A DNA stretch of 64,000 bases from contig NZ_QNRF01000001.1 of NCBI RefSeq assembly GCF_003314975.1, positions 434,001 to 498,000 on the forward strand, read 5' to 3'. This DNA is from Marinomonas aquiplantarum (GTDB lineage Bacteria; Pseudomonadota; Gammaproteobacteria; Pseudomonadales; Marinomonadaceae). A program made the translations under genes and the position numbers. Positions within the stretch are counted from its first letter, which is position 1; each line of letters opens with the position of its first letter. Shown one piece after another: positions 1 through 7,735 of the stretch. Under the pieces are notes generated by a model that saw only the letters and a list, made by a program, of their open reading frames with translations, ran no database searches and was not told the DNA's origin.

Positions 1-354
1 AATCCGCTCTTTGAGAAACCAAAAAGCCAGCAAAATAGCCACAATTGGTTGCAGTTTTTGCAATAAGATCACGACCGTTGGGTTTAAATATTGAAAGGCC
101 TCGGTAAATGCCAACGTACCAATGGCAGAGCCAACACCACCAATAAAAAACAGACAAGATAAGCTCACCAGCGACAAATGCCGATAGACATGACGATAGC
201 GCCACAACATAGGAGCAATAAAAATAACCAGTGTAAGGTGTTCGATTAGAACGATTTGCAGAGTGCTATAACCCGCCCCCAGCAAAGGGTAACGAATTAA
301 GGTATCCAGTGCCCACGTGAAGCACGCGATCATGATAAAGAATGTTCCTGCCAT
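1..354 (-). CDS. DMT/EamA-family transporter, N-terminal part (RibN-like riboflavin importer)
   Basis: The reading frame opens with ATG at 354 and runs off the left edge in frame, giving 118 residues that begin MAGTFFIMIACFTWAL. It contains at least three hydrophobic segments and a typical EamA half-repeat ending near FWFLKER. A GGAG ribosome-binding site lies about 9 nt upstream of the ATG. The gene is preceded on the same strand by an FMN riboswitch and an attenuator-like hairpin. FMN-riboswitch control of DMT transporters is the hallmark of the RibN riboflavin importers, so riboflavin uptake at the inner membrane is the likely role. The C-terminal part lies outside the window. The coding frame is clear; the substrate is inferred from the riboswitch. 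Confidence 0.85.
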   Translation of the reverse strand, partial: MAGTFFIMIACFTWALDTLIRYPLLGAGYSTLQIVLIEHLTLVIFIAPMLWRYRHVYRHLSLVSLSCLFFIGGVGSAIGTLAFTEAFQYLNPTVVILLQKLQPIVAILLAFWFLKERI

Positions 355-440
355 CTTTGCTTTCTCCAAAAAAATAAGATGCACAGGGGTGATGAAACTG
401 ACTACACCAAGTTGCACGCACAGTACGCACGCAACAGCAC

Positions 441-463
441 AAAACCCTCCTGTAAGGAGGTTC
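441..463 (-). terminator. attenuator hairpin downstream of the FMN aptamer
   Basis: Read on the minus strand, this is an AACCTCC / GGAGGGTT hairpin with a five-base loop, followed by TTTTG. It sits between the FMN aptamer and the transporter start about 87 nt further on. This is the expected place for a transcription-terminating expression platform. The U-run is short, so the switching mechanism is inferred. Confidence 0.6.
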
Positions 464-469
464 TTTTGC

Positions 470-634
470 CTTGGTCGATCTTCTATCATCCGGACTGTAA
501 CCGTCGGCTCTGGAATCACACCAGATCTGCTGACCTTAAAAGCCCATTAATGGCTTTCAAGCGCTCGCGGGCTGTTTGAAAGCTCATCACTTTCAAAGTC
601 ACCGCCGGTGGGGAATTTCGCCCCGCCCCGAAGT
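470..634 (-). promoter_or_regulatory. FMN riboswitch (RFN element)
   Basis: On the minus strand the conserved RFN blocks appear in order: GGGCGGGGCGAAATTCCCC, ACCGGCGGTGA, AGCCCGCGAGCG, TCAGCAGATCTGGTG, TTCCAGAGCCGACGGT and ACAGTCCGGATG, closing with GAAGATCGACCAAGG. These are the conserved core segments of the FMN aptamer, including the GGCGGT and AGTCCGGATG motifs. The downstream gene is the DMT transporter that begins at 354. FMN binding is expected to reduce its expression. Exact P1 boundaries are approximate. Confidence 0.95.
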
Positions 635-831
635 TCGATGTTTATGAAATTTACCTGCCAACTTTAACCTTATCGCTCTAGATAGGCAATATAGCTTCGC
701 TATGACTAAGGAAAGCCCTGACTATTTCACACTTTTATCTTGAATTCATAAAATACGACTCACAAGACTAGGGAAGTTCTTCATATTCCGCTACACTCGC
801 CTGTCCATTAATAAGGATTTGGAATATCAAT

Positions 832-1743
832 ATGCCAGCATCTTCAAAAAGCGGACTTATGCTTGCTTTCACTGCATTCTTTCTTTGGGCCATAGCCCCG
901 ATTTATTTTAAAGAAATGTCGTTTGTTCCAGCGCAAGAAATCCTTGCTCATCGCGTTATCTGGTCCTGTATTTTGGTCTTTGTGTTGATCTTCCTACTGA
1001 GATACAGCAAAGCCCTCATCGCGGCTTTGACCTCAAAAAAAATCATCTTGGCGATGCTGGCCTCCACTTTATTAATTGGCTTGAACTGGGGTACGTTTAT
1101 TTGGGCGGTACAAAATAATCAAATGCTCAGTGCCAGCTTAGGTTATTACATCAACCCTTTGATCAGTATTCTCCTAGGGGTCGTATTTTTTAAAGAGAAA
1201 CTGGACCCCATTCGAAAATTCGCCGTTGCCTTGTGTTTTTGTGCCGTGGTGTTTGAAGTATTCCAATTTGGCTCACTGCCATGGATTGCGCTTGTCTTAG
1301 CCGTCACCTTCGGCATCTATGGCCTAATACGCAAAAAAGCGGCGGTCGACAGCTTTACAGGCATGGCGATCGAAACCAGTTTCATGCTGCCTATGGCCAT
1401 CATTTACCTGATTCTTAGTCCATCCCCAACCGCTAATTTGCTAGAAAATAATGCCTCAGTAAATTGGTTATTGTTCGCTTCTGGGCCAGTGACTATGGTG
1501 CCACTGATGTGTTTTGCCGCCGCCGCGAACCGTGTCAGTATGACAACACTAGGCTTTATGCAATACATTGGTCCAACAGGCATGTTTATCCTTGCGGTAT
1601 TTGTGTATGACGAACCTCTCAGCACAGATAAACTCATCACCTTTGTTTTAATCTGGTCGGCTTTGGCCATGTTAATTTTTGACTCCATTCGCCGCCTACG
1701 TCACTCTCGACGTAAGCCGATTCCGCCGGTTGAACCAATCTAA
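832..1743 (+). CDS. rarD: RarD-type EamA permease
   Basis: A 303-residue polytopic inner-membrane protein of the RarD branch of the drug/metabolite transporter superfamily. It has about ten hydrophobic segments, and its N-terminus (GLMLAFTAFFLWAIAPIYFK) and the early segment ILAHRVIWS are characteristic of RarD. Its length matches the E. coli protein of about 296 residues. The natural substrate of RarD proteins is not settled; the chloramphenicol-sensitivity label is historical. An AAGGAT element lies about 15 nt upstream of the ATG. It is divergent from the riboswitch-controlled transporter and appears monocistronic. The C-terminus is basic and cytoplasmic (RRLRHSRRKP). Confidence 0.88.
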   Translation: MPASSKSGLMLAFTAFFLWAIAPIYFKEMSFVPAQEILAHRVIWSCILVFVLIFLLRYSKALIAALTSKKIILAMLASTLLIGLNWGTFIWAVQNNQMLSASLGYYINPLISILLGVVFFKEKLDPIRKFAVALCFCAVVFEVFQFGSLPWIALVLAVTFGIYGLIRKKAAVDSFTGMAIETSFMLPMAIIYLILSPSPTANLLENNASVNWLLFASGPVTMVPLMCFAAAANRVSMTTLGFMQYIGPTGMFILAVFVYDEPLSTDKLITFVLIWSALAMLIFDSIRRLRHSRRKPIPPVEPI

Positions 1744-1801
1744 AGTAAAAACGTGATAGACAAGTTTGCACTTGTCCTAGAGAGCAAAATGTCAAGATTG
1801 C

Positions 1802-1834
1802 CCGCAGAGCGTCATTAACAAGGAAGCTCTGCGG
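1802..1834. other. hairpin after rarD
   Basis: A perfect 9-bp inverted repeat (CCGCAGAGC / GCTCTGCGG) with a 15-base loop lies about 60 bp downstream of rarD. There is no T-run, so it is recorded as a stem-loop that may stabilise or end the transcript rather than as a proven terminator. Confidence 0.4.
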
Positions 1835-1907
1835 TAACCTACGTCCAACCCTATGGATATCATGAAAAAACCCTATTGTTGTTTGCACCAGACATAGGGA
1901 ATACATC

Positions 1908-2345
1908 ATGAAAATCAATGTACAAAAAACTTTCGCGAAAACCTTTGCGACCATTTTCTTTTCATTATCCGGTTTAGTGGTTATCTCAAGCTTTGTTTCC
2001 GCCATTCAGCATTTCTTGCAAGGTGAGACCTTAACTCAAGTATTCATCAGTATTATCAATGCCAACATTATCGCCATCGCCGTCTTTGAACTGGCTATGG
2101 TCATTAACAAAGAATACGGCAGTGGCAATGAGCACGACCTCATTGTGCTACTGAGACGGACTTTACCTCGGTTTATTGGCACAGTTTGCGTCGCGCTTTC
2201 TTTAGAAGGTTTGATCATGGTGATTAAATACAGTCAATTGGATATGGCAGGCAATTTATATTACCCAGTTGCCATTGTTATTAGTGCGGGTATATTGCTG
2301 ATTTCATTGGGTATTTTTTTGAAGTATGCGCCTCGCGAAGGGTGA
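1908..2345 (+). CDS. small four-helix membrane protein of unknown function
   Basis: A 145-residue protein with about four hydrophobic segments (near residues 12-35, 47-65, 84-105 and 115-138) joined by short loops, and a positively charged N-terminus (MKINVQKTFAKTF). The third helix follows an acidic then basic stretch (GNEHDLIVLLRRTLPR). I do not recognise a named family or catalytic motif. An AGGG element lies about 8 nt upstream of the ATG. It stands alone between rarD and an ATP-grasp gene. The even hydrophobic pattern and good start support a real inner-membrane protein. Confidence 0.7.
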   Translation: MKINVQKTFAKTFATIFFSLSGLVVISSFVSAIQHFLQGETLTQVFISIINANIIAIAVFELAMVINKEYGSGNEHDLIVLLRRTLPRFIGTVCVALSLEGLIMVIKYSQLDMAGNLYYPVAIVISAGILLISLGIFLKYAPREG

Positions 2346-2437
2346 TTTCTAAGACCGTTTTTGGGGGTTAAATTTTTGTTTCTTTTTATTCTATTTAGCC
2401 CCACAATCGCGATCTCTTTTACCATTGAACAGCCCCT

Positions 2438-3244
2438 ATGAACATCATCTCTTTCGACGCGTTAAGAACCCTCCACTTGCCCAATGTGCGCTACATAAAA
2501 CCCGATGCCATGTACGATCATTTAGAGGAAATCAAACAAGCGGATTGGCTCTTGTTTCCTCAGTATTGGCAATTAAATGCCTTAATCCACGGTCTTAAAA
2601 AGAGAATCTTCCCAAGTATCGCCTCTTATCAAATTGGACACGACAAGGTGGAAATGACGCGGACTTTCCAAGCCGTCGCACCACAACATCATCCAGATAC
2701 TTTCATTGCGCCTAATACGCCGTACGAAGCCGAAAAAATATGGCAAGAAAAGTTCACTCCTTTTGTGGCTAAAATTCCTCGTAGCAGCATGGGAAATGGG
2801 GTCTTTCTAATTGAAACCTATGCAGCTTGGCAAGCTTATGTAGCGGTCACAGAAGTTCTTTATGTTCAAGAATATCTACCGATAGACAGAGACATGCGCA
2901 TCATTTGGGTGGGCGATAGAATTGTTAATGGCTACTGGCGCTTACAATCGGACAGGGGATTTCACAACAATATCAGCCAAGGTGGGCAAGTTGAAATTGC
3001 CTTAATCCCAAAAGAAGCGCAGGACTTAGTGTGCTATTTGGCTCAGCACCTTGGCATCAATCACGCTGGTTTTGACATCGCTATGGTTGGATCTACGCCG
3101 TATGTAATTGAGATCAATAGAATTTTTGGCAACCAAGGGGTAAAAGGTTTGCAGCATGACGTTAATACAGAGCTGCTAAGTTATCTCAATGAACAACATC
3201 TTCTAAGCACAGCAAATTTACTCCATCAAACCGACGTATCCTAG
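2438..3244 (+). CDS. RimK-like ATP-grasp protein
   Basis: A 268-residue protein whose C-terminal two thirds look like an ATP-grasp fold. Lysine-containing strand FVAKIPRSSMGNGV (around residue 110) resembles the ATP-binding lysine and glycine-rich loop. VQEYLP, then RDMRIIWVGDRIV, matches the middle of RimK-type ligases, and PYVIEINRIFGNQG carries the metal-binding E-x-N. Family members ligate an amino acid or small amine to a carboxylate, with an acyl-phosphate intermediate. The substrate is unknown. It is convergent with the secreted-protein gene at 3256, with an 11-bp gap. Another ATP-grasp enzyme is encoded in the cluster 3.6 kb away, on the opposite strand. Confidence 0.75.
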   Translation: MNIISFDALRTLHLPNVRYIKPDAMYDHLEEIKQADWLLFPQYWQLNALIHGLKKRIFPSIASYQIGHDKVEMTRTFQAVAPQHHPDTFIAPNTPYEAEKIWQEKFTPFVAKIPRSSMGNGVFLIETYAAWQAYVAVTEVLYVQEYLPIDRDMRIIWVGDRIVNGYWRLQSDRGFHNNISQGGQVEIALIPKEAQDLVCYLAQHLGINHAGFDIAMVGSTPYVIEINRIFGNQGVKGLQHDVNTELLSYLNEQHLLSTANLLHQTDVS

Positions 3245-3255
3245 GAAAGATGGCA

Positions 3256-3711
3256 TCACTTTCCCATCAGGATTAGCGTATTCGCAATGGGCTGTGCAAC
3301 TTGTGAATGCGCTGGTTTGGCTTTAACCAAGCATTTGCTCAACGCCACAGAATAGTCACTCGGAATTTTGTTCACACTATAGTGTTGACTGAGATGCTTG
3401 ATAAAGGTGTTTTTTTGACGATAAAAAAGGTTCCACATCAACTGTGCCTGAACTTTGTTACCCGCGTACATATCCAATAGCTTAGTCTTAATAACCGTAT
3501 GCTTCAGATAATATGCATAGATGTTTAAGCCTTTGCGCATGTCGTCGATTTGTTGTTGAGAGTACACCTCTACTTCGAGAGCGATTTTCTCATCTAGAAA
3601 CTCGGTTAATGCCAAACAAGTGTTTATCTCATTCACTGAACCATTGGCCGACATTAAGACAGGAGAAAACAACAAACAAATAACAATGAGGCCCCGCTTA
3701 CAGATGTTCAT
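3256..3711 (-). CDS. small secreted protein of unknown function
   Basis: About 151 residues starting MNICKRGLIVICLLFSPVLMSANG, a clear Sec signal peptide with probable cleavage after MSA or SANG. The ATG at 3711 is preferred over the upstream ATG at 3786 because it puts the signal peptide at the N-terminus and has an AAGGG site about 7 nt upstream. The mature part is helical and polar, with one cysteine near each end (NTCLALTEF and LSKCLVKAKP) that could form a disulfide in the periplasm. No family is recognised. It ends 11 bp from the convergent ATP-grasp gene. Confidence 0.65.
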   Translation of the reverse strand: MNICKRGLIVICLLFSPVLMSANGSVNEINTCLALTEFLDEKIALEVEVYSQQQIDDMRKGLNIYAYYLKHTVIKTKLLDMYAGNKVQAQLMWNLFYRQKNTFIKHLSQHYSVNKIPSDYSVALSKCLVKAKPAHSQVAQPIANTLILMGK

Positions 3712-3957
3712 AGCATTTTCCCTTTTTATTATTATAGGAATAATAACTCGTACAACCACAGCTAAAGATTGACGGTTCCTAACCATCAGACTGGTTTATA
3801 AAATTAAACTACTGCCTCAATATGCTAATGAATACGGTTGAAGTCAATCAAAATAAACAAGGGAAGACGACTAACAAAAGGAGATCAGATACAAAGCGGG
3901 AAGACTAATTTAATTAGAACAATTAGTTAAAAGAATTAAACACGTCACACCCTTTCC

Positions 3958-4224
3958 CTAACTAATTTTAGGGGCATTTTTATTCAAGCGTTTAGGGTGT
4001 TTTTCCCAACGTACTTTGACTTCAAACTGCTGGCTGTCTTCGTCGTCCGAGGCGGTGACTTTTAAACGGAGTAATCCTTTTGGTTCAATCGCTAACGTGC
4101 CTTCTTTTTCATCACTGAAGGTCAGTTTGCCCTTACTTAACCCCTTTGAAAGGGCTTTCAGCACATCTTGAATATCATCAGGATCCAGCAAGGCTTCGTA
4201 TTTAAACTCAGTTTTTGACTTCAT
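3958..4224 (-). CDS. amphi-Trp domain protein
   Basis: An 88-residue protein matching the amphi-Trp pattern: an N-terminal KSKTEFKYEALLD segment, an amphipathic helix (IQDVLKALSKGLSKGKL), then amphipathic beta strands alternating acidic and hydrophobic residues and ending VKVRWEKHPKR. The ATG at 4224 has an AAGGGA site six bases upstream and is preferred to the in-frame ATG at 4239. It overlaps the end of the metallophosphoesterase gene by 17 bp, so translational coupling is likely. Amphi-Trp genes are known as neighbours of HprK-related kinases and GAK ATP-grasp enzymes; the molecular role is undefined. Confidence 0.85.
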   Translation of the reverse strand: MKSKTEFKYEALLDPDDIQDVLKALSKGLSKGKLTFSDEKEGTLAIEPKGLLRLKVTASDDEDSQQFEVKVRWEKHPKRLNKNAPKIS

Positions 4225-5572
4225 GATCTTTCCCTTCACTTTGACCTTCTTGATAAATGCCTTCTAGCTCTTTTGCCGTCATCACTTTGGCAGTCGGGTA
4301 ATCACAACTCAGCCCGACAATGCCTGTGCTTTTGTCAATTAACGTGGCACCAATGCCATAGTCTGTTAAGCCTTCCACTTTACGAGAATGCGAGTCTAAC
4401 GTGATGTCAGCCTCCACATGCACCAGACCTTTTTTAATGGTGATACGCTGACCTTCTTGGCGATTGACGTGGCCTTGCACCACCACATGAATCCCAGATT
4501 TATGAATCGCCTTCACCCCACGATAGGTCAAAGGTAAATCGGCATCACGGTATTTGGTACGGAACGTGTTGGCGATTGAGCTGTAATAGAAGCCAAATAA
4601 ATCACGACGCTTAAGGTTACGATGAAATGCTTTGTTGGCGTATTTTGGTCCGCTTTTCAATAGCATTTGTCCCATGTTGTCGTCCAATCCCGCATGTAAG
4701 AATAAGAAAGAACCGCGTTTCGCCACCAGTTCCATCTTACGGAAAAACCAGTTGAACTCGCCTTTCTTATGCAAAAACAATTGCTGGCACTTTAGGGACG
4801 CGGCATAGACTTGACGAAGGCTTAACCCAGACGCATGGCAATGTTTCTCAAAGCTTTGATTCTTCGACGCCATTTTGCGCACTTCACGGTCAATCCCTTC
4901 TGCGGTCAAAAAGCCTGCCGCATGGAATGGAAACTCTTTAAACCAATCTTCACCTGGGAATAAACGCTTTCGGCAAGTGTCTTCATCGGGAATTTTCTTA
5001 TCCCATTTGGTGTCCACCAAATATTGATCAAACACCTCTCTGAATAAGGGCACCACTTTTTTACCCATACGAACGAACAGGTGCTGATTGCCCACATCTT
5101 TCTTACGAGCCAACGCCAGTAGTCCCATAAGAAGGCGCAAATCATGGTTGCCAGCCAACAAGGTTACCCGCGCTTTCAGGCGATAAAGTTGCTGAACGCT
5201 GCGCAATAAATCCAAGTTACTTGGGCCTTTATCTAAGCAATCGCCACCAATGATGATCTCAGATTGCTTGCCTTTTTTGGTCAAGGTTAAATGACCAAGA
5301 TCAGACTTCTTCTTGCGCTCTGCGACACCTGCAGCAATCAGCGACGCTTCAAATGCCATCGCATCTGCATGAGGGTCTGATATAAACACCACAGGGCGTT
5401 TTGGCCAACGTAACTTGTGTTTGGTGTAGTGGGAAGGCGTGTCTTCGACATTCAAAACATGGTTGTTGACCGAGCTTTTGTCCCTAGGCCAAGATGCCCA
5501 TTCTGTCGGTAACCGAGCAATGATCTCAGTATGATGTGAATGGGGCTTAATAGCAGGAATAGGGTTAAGCAT
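4208..5572 (-). CDS. calcineurin-like metallophosphoesterase
   Basis: A 454-residue protein with PPP-type phosphoesterase motifs in order: SDPHAD (residues 65-70), GGDCLDKGPSN (109-119), GNHD (141-144), FLHAGLDD in the middle and QGHVNRQEG towards the C-terminus. These supply the two-metal site and catalytic histidine. It is longer than a minimal domain, with an insertion between GNHD and the HAGL motif. It should hydrolyse a phosphomonoester, protein or small molecule, in the cytoplasm since there is no signal peptide. It lies 181 bp after the HprK-related kinase gene and overlaps the amphi-Trp gene. The context suggests it may reverse a phosphorylation made by the cluster's kinases. Confidence 0.85.
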   Translation of the reverse strand: MLNPIPAIKPHSHHTEIIARLPTEWASWPRDKSSVNNHVLNVEDTPSHYTKHKLRWPKRPVVFISDPHADAMAFEASLIAAGVAERKKKSDLGHLTLTKKGKQSEIIIGGDCLDKGPSNLDLLRSVQQLYRLKARVTLLAGNHDLRLLMGLLALARKKDVGNQHLFVRMGKKVVPLFREVFDQYLVDTKWDKKIPDEDTCRKRLFPGEDWFKEFPFHAAGFLTAEGIDREVRKMASKNQSFEKHCHASGLSLRQVYAASLKCQQLFLHKKGEFNWFFRKMELVAKRGSFLFLHAGLDDNMGQMLLKSGPKYANKAFHRNLKRRDLFGFYYSSIANTFRTKYRDADLPLTYRGVKAIHKSGIHVVVQGHVNRQEGQRITIKKGLVHVEADITLDSHSRKVEGLTDYGIGATLIDKSTGIVGLSCDYPTAKVMTAKELEGIYQEGQSEGKDHEVKN

Positions 5573-5753
5573 GGTATCTCTTACCTTAGTAGATGAATCG
5601 TATTACAGCGCCGTTAAAATCACTCTAGCACAATCCATGAGCGTCAAACAGAAGGCCGGATTATGCTAAAGTTTTATGACAATTTGGTGACGAGCGACTA
5701 TTTTTTGAACATCCTTGTTCCTATTAAGTACGTAAAACTTGGCCTGAAAACCT

Positions 5754-6845
5754 TTATGCTGTCGCCAACTGACCAATCAATTGATACCCCAAGTCAAAAT
5801 CGATTTTTCCGGTCAAACGATATACCGCCACATTGGCTAACTGATCGACATAATGGGCAGTCGAATCAATGGCATTAAGGTCTGCAAAAACGCCTTGATT
5901 ATCCTGATAGAAAGGCCCCGGACGTTTGCGTAGCCCTTCAATCACATCTGGCTCTTGAGACAAGTCAACTTGCTCTAATCGCGTCTCTTTCGGGCTATCC
6001 AAAGACCAATCCAGCATAATCAGGTTCACCAGTTGACCAGTTAATTGAACACGATTAGCACCGTAATCGTCTTCAATTTGTACATCGTATTTTTCTTCCA
6101 GTGACCAAAGTTCCGAAGTCGGCATAGAAGATAAAGCCTGTTGACGAGCCGCTGGCAAGATATGGCGCAAGCGATCTGAATGCAACAAGGTACCCGGATT
6201 AACCCTAGGCAACTTAGCCAAGCCAATGGTTTCTGTGCCGCTGCCAACACGTTTAAGCAAGATACGGTCATTGGTTAAAAAGTCACGCGTACTTTTTTCA
6301 AGACAGCGTAACATCAAGGTCGACTTCCCTCCGCCGGAACCCGCCGCAATCGCCGTCACCTGACCTTGCACACTGAACGCTGAGGCATGCCCAAGGGTAA
6401 AATCTTGACGTAAGAAGTGATTTAAAAACTGATTATTAATGAAATTAATAATTTGCGCTAAGTTCGCAGCACATGGACCAACCGCCACCAGCTGATCTGG
6501 ACGCTGTAAAAAAGCCATGCCGGTTTTGAACTTCTTAATCCAACGACCGCCCGACACATCCAAGTAGCCTTCTTTTCTACCTTGCTTGCCTACTTCACGA
6601 GGGACTTCCAACCAATCCAGTCCATCCCCAGCAGGAGCTTGCTCCATCACATACAGATCGATGCTCGAAGTAACTGGCTGAGTCTCGTGTAAATAACTTT
6701 TATAATACGCCACCAAGTCATCAATCAAAGCCTTTTCTGTGGCATGCACTCTGACTTGCAACTGCGCAAATTGAAACTGAGTTTGATGTGAACAAGTGCT
6801 GAAATGCGTTTCTACCTGCGTCAGGTCTAAAATGTTCTGAATCAT
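5754..6845 (-). CDS. HprK-related kinase (GAK-type, B family)
   Basis: A 363-residue P-loop protein related to the HPr kinase/phosphorylase C-terminal domain. Residues 152-158 (GHASAFS) precede a glycine-rich Walker A, GSGGGKST (169-176), and FLTNDRILLKR (189-199) occupies the place of the acidic metal-binding strand of HprK. The first 110 residues form a distinct domain. True HprK phosphorylates Ser46 of HPr; no ptsH or PTS gene is nearby, so another target is expected. The start ATG overlaps the stop of the ATP-grasp gene (ATGA), implying coupled translation. Recognised as the HprK-related kinase B type; the substrate is unknown. Confidence 0.82.
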   Translation of the reverse strand: MIQNILDLTQVETHFSTCSHQTQFQFAQLQVRVHATEKALIDDLVAYYKSYLHETQPVTSSIDLYVMEQAPAGDGLDWLEVPREVGKQGRKEGYLDVSGGRWIKKFKTGMAFLQRPDQLVAVGPCAANLAQIINFINNQFLNHFLRQDFTLGHASAFSVQGQVTAIAAGSGGGKSTLMLRCLEKSTRDFLTNDRILLKRVGSGTETIGLAKLPRVNPGTLLHSDRLRHILPAARQQALSSMPTSELWSLEEKYDVQIEDDYGANRVQLTGQLVNLIMLDWSLDSPKETRLEQVDLSQEPDVIEGLRKRPGPFYQDNQGVFADLNAIDSTAHYVDQLANVAVYRLTGKIDFDLGYQLIGQLATA

Positions 6846-7735
6846 GACTTAGCAACCTCTTTTAACACGTAATCCGCGTATATTTGAGCAGCGTCCACTC
6901 CGCACCCTTCCAACGCGCCTTTGAAACCACCAAATGCTGATACTTCAAACACCACCGGGCCTTGGTCCGTCAAAGCAATGTCCACGGTAGTGAAACTTAA
7001 GTCATAACAAGCTTGCGCTTTGCGCCCCAATTCAATCAGTTCAGCATCCGGCTCAAAGCCTTCATAGCGACCACCACTGTTAATCGTCGTATTCCAAGAA
7101 TCCTTATTACCGACACGAGCATAGGTGCACACATACTCACCTCCGACGAACACCATACCCAAATCACGTCCATCCAGACTGACCGTCTGTTGAATATAAT
7201 AAATGGACTGAATCTGGCGATATTCTTCTAATGCGTTGCGCACAAACTCATCACTGTCTTCCTGCGTCAGCATAATCATACCGCGGGCTTTGGTAGAATA
7301 GAGCGGCTTCAAGATGGCTGAACCAAACGCTCTTACCGTCTCAAAAGCGAGTTCAAGATTTTCGGTAACGCGTGTTTTTGGCATCGGGATCTGCCCATGT
7401 TGTAACGCTAGAGTGCCCGCCAGACGATTAATCAAATTGCCTACACTGTGAGTTGGGCTAAACAAACGCACACCCGCTTGCTCGGCGTAAGACAACAAGC
7501 GCAGACGGTCTTCCGTTGCAGGAGAATACACTTCACTGATCTTCTTGATAATCAAACCGTCTAACGTGGTCAGATCTAATCCTTGATACATCAATCTTTG
7601 GCTGTCCAAACATAATTCAACCTGATTCATATCAATCACAGCGCGAAACCCTGTTTGGGCCTCTAAACGGTCGGCTAAGACTTCTGTGGACCATTTCCCC
7701 GGGATACCAATCACCCCAATTTTAGGTTTACTCAA
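6842..7735 (-). CDS. GAK-type ATP-grasp enzyme
   Basis: A 297-residue RimK-related ATP-grasp protein. KPKIGVIGIPGKWSTE opens the pre-ATP-grasp domain, SPTHSVGNLINRLAGTLALQ leads into the fold, and ILKPLYSTKARGM (around 140-153) holds the ATP lysine and flexible loop. FEVSAFGGFKG (263-273) sits where RimK has E-I-N, with serine replacing asparagine. The start is read as TTG at 7735 with AAGGA about 8 nt upstream, overlapping the preceding stop by 8 bp; no ATG lies near. The likely chemistry is ATP-dependent ligation to a carboxylate. It is the middle gene of a tightly coupled kinase, ligase, kinase run. Confidence 0.85.
   Translation of the reverse strand: MSKPKIGVIGIPGKWSTEVLADRLEAQTGFRAVIDMNQVELCLDSQRLMYQGLDLTTLDGLIIKKISEVYSPATEDRLRLLSYAEQAGVRLFSPTHSVGNLINRLAGTLALQHGQIPMPKTRVTENLELAFETVRAFGSAILKPLYSTKARGMIMLTQEDSDEFVRNALEEYRQIQSIYYIQQTVSLDGRDLGMVFVGGEYVCTYARVGNKDSWNTTINSGGRYEGFEPDAELIELGRKAQACYDLSFTTVDIALTDQGPVVFEVSAFGGFKGALEGCGVDAAQIYADYVLKEVAKS

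Noticed and set aside
317..579. Two plus-strand frames over the left-edge region
   Set aside because: They run across the antisense of the transporter start and the FMN riboswitch; composition and lack of family features show they are by-products.
5663..5878. 71-codon plus-strand frame after the metallophosphoesterase
   Set aside because: Half of it is antisense to the HprK-related kinase gene, and no ribosome site or family signal is seen.
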